NCBI GenBank assembly: GCA_013397865.1
Contig: VZTI01002763.1
Coordinates: 620,607 to 684,606, forward strand
Direction: 5' to 3'
Source of the DNA: Struthidea cinerea
Taxonomy: Eukaryota; Chordata; Aves; Passeriformes; Corcoracidae
DNA: 64,000 bases
Part shown: in pieces, positions 63,170-64,000 of the stretch
Layout of the letters: each line of letters starts with the position of its first letter
Position numbering within the stretch: position 1 is the first letter of the stretch
The notes under the pieces: generated by a model
What the model saw: the letters and a program-made list of their open reading frames with translations, nothing else
Databases searched by the model: none
What the model was told of the DNA's origin: nothing
Program-made: the position numbers and the translations under genes

Positions 63170-63874
63170 GTGAGTACCTGGGGAATGTAGCTGGACTCAT
63201 TGTGAAGATGCCTTTCAATTCCATAAGAAATGGACTTTGGTATGATACAACAAAAATGTTTTCACTCCAGCAAAATAGTGGAGTATTGTTCAAGGAAGCG
63301 AAATGGTTTATGAAGTCCGGAGTATCCCTGTCACATTCTCTTGCTTCAAACCCTTACAATGACTTTTACATAAAGTTATTCCTGAATTGCAGTAACGTAG
63401 GAGGGAGGAAAAACTGTCTTACAATGCATTCATAAGATCTTTGGAAGGCAACCACAACCCTCATCTGCCTTCTTCTATATTAGTGTCGACTTTTGTAGGC
63501 CAAATGAGTTCATGTACTGTTGTTATCATAATGATTTTTCAAGATATTTTGATCGTGAATATATTTTTATACATATATATAAGGACTTAATGACCATGTG
63601 AAAAAAAGTAAAAACATTTTGACATAAACTATGTCAAACTATGAGAATATTTTGCTCATTTTCAAATACTTTTTATTAATTTCATTTGAAATTCTGTTTA
63701 TTACATTGCATTACACTCACTTGGCTATGAATGAAGATTTTATAATGCTTAGTCATATCTATATCCAAGAGTATTTTTATTTCCTATCAAAATTAATTCC
63801 CATTATAAATAATATATAAATTTGTACTAACATATTAAGAATATATTCTGTGTAATGTAGTAGCATACTCAGGC
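63170..63874. other. Unique AT-rich DNA
   Basis: Apart from the open-frame continuation to 63435, no feature was recognised. Confidence 0.55.
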
Positions 63875-64000
63875 ACAGCATGGCCACCCTGTTGAGGGAG
63901 GTGATTGTCCCAATCTACTCTGCCCTGCAACAGCCTCACCTTGAATATTGTTTTGGGCACCACAAATTAAAGAAGACACTAAGCTCTTGGAGAGTGTCCA
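63875..64000 (+). mobile_element. CR1 LINE, truncated by the window edge
   Basis: GCATGGCCACCCTGTTGAGG, GAGGTGATTGTCCCAATCTA, CTCTGCCCTGCAACAGCCTC and CTTGGAGAGTGTCCA match the C-terminal reverse-transcriptase region of CR1 in plus orientation. The element continues to the right of the window. Confidence 0.92.

Overview
The window reads as avian nuclear DNA: AT-rich, CpG-poor and carrying many 5'-truncated CR1 LINE fragments whose 3' ends finish in the ATTCTATGATTCTGTG-type tail typical of birds. It also carries solo long terminal repeats of kinds familiar from neoavian and especially songbird genomes. No bacterial, plasmid or organellar features are present. The bird assignment rests on the CR1 and LTR sequences and is strong. 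A passerine source is an inference from remembered LTR families and is weaker.

Layout. From 1 to 16.4 kb the DNA is mostly unique and AT-rich, with a GC-richer unassigned block at 2.5-3.6 kb, a minus-strand open frame at 4.7-5.0 kb, a 27-bp tandem duplication at 6.53 kb and one CR1 scrap at 11.5 kb. The most gene-like signal is at 16.40-16.56 kb on the plus strand: an open terminal-exon candidate behind a tandem CAGCAG acceptor, encoding a hydrophilic stretch and a hydrophobic C-terminus. From 16.9 to 33 kb come a nearly 0.8-kb CR1 (minus), a 0.44-kb CR1 (plus), two solo LTRs (25.06-25.69 and 28.30-28.80 kb, the second with a perfect 5-bp target duplication), purine-rich DNA and another CR1. 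From 33 to 44 kb there is a CR1 tail, a solo LTR at 39.3-39.9 kb, a roughly 250-bp TTTC/TC microsatellite at 42.3-42.6 kb and an inverted partial copy of the same LTR family at 43.7-44.0 kb. From 44 to 56 kb there are a direct pair of diverged repeats (46.1/47.2 kb), a CR1 at 49.2-49.6 kb, a head-to-head CR1 fold-back at 50.3-50.5 kb, several perfect hairpins and palindromes at 53-55.4 kb, and the longest open frame of the window at 55.4-55.9 kb. The last 8 kb hold unassigned open frames, a CR1 tail at 62.9-63.0 kb, a 66-nt open exon candidate at 63.10-63.17 kb and a CR1 that runs off the right edge.

No complete protein-coding gene can be named from the sequence alone. The window looks like a gene-poor, macrochromosome-type region, perhaps intronic or between genes. 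It has four or five exon candidates that need RNA or comparative evidence. Most open frames are chance frames, repeat-derived frames (CR1, LTR, TTTC microsatellite) or their antisense shadows. I found no tRNA, rRNA, CRISPR array or intact retroviral gene, and I do not see a convincing new biological system. The items most worth checking are the 16.4-kb terminal exon, the 63.1-kb mini-exon, the 174-residue frame at 55.4 kb, and the inverted or duplicated structures at 46-47, 50.3, 53.9 and 55.3 kb.
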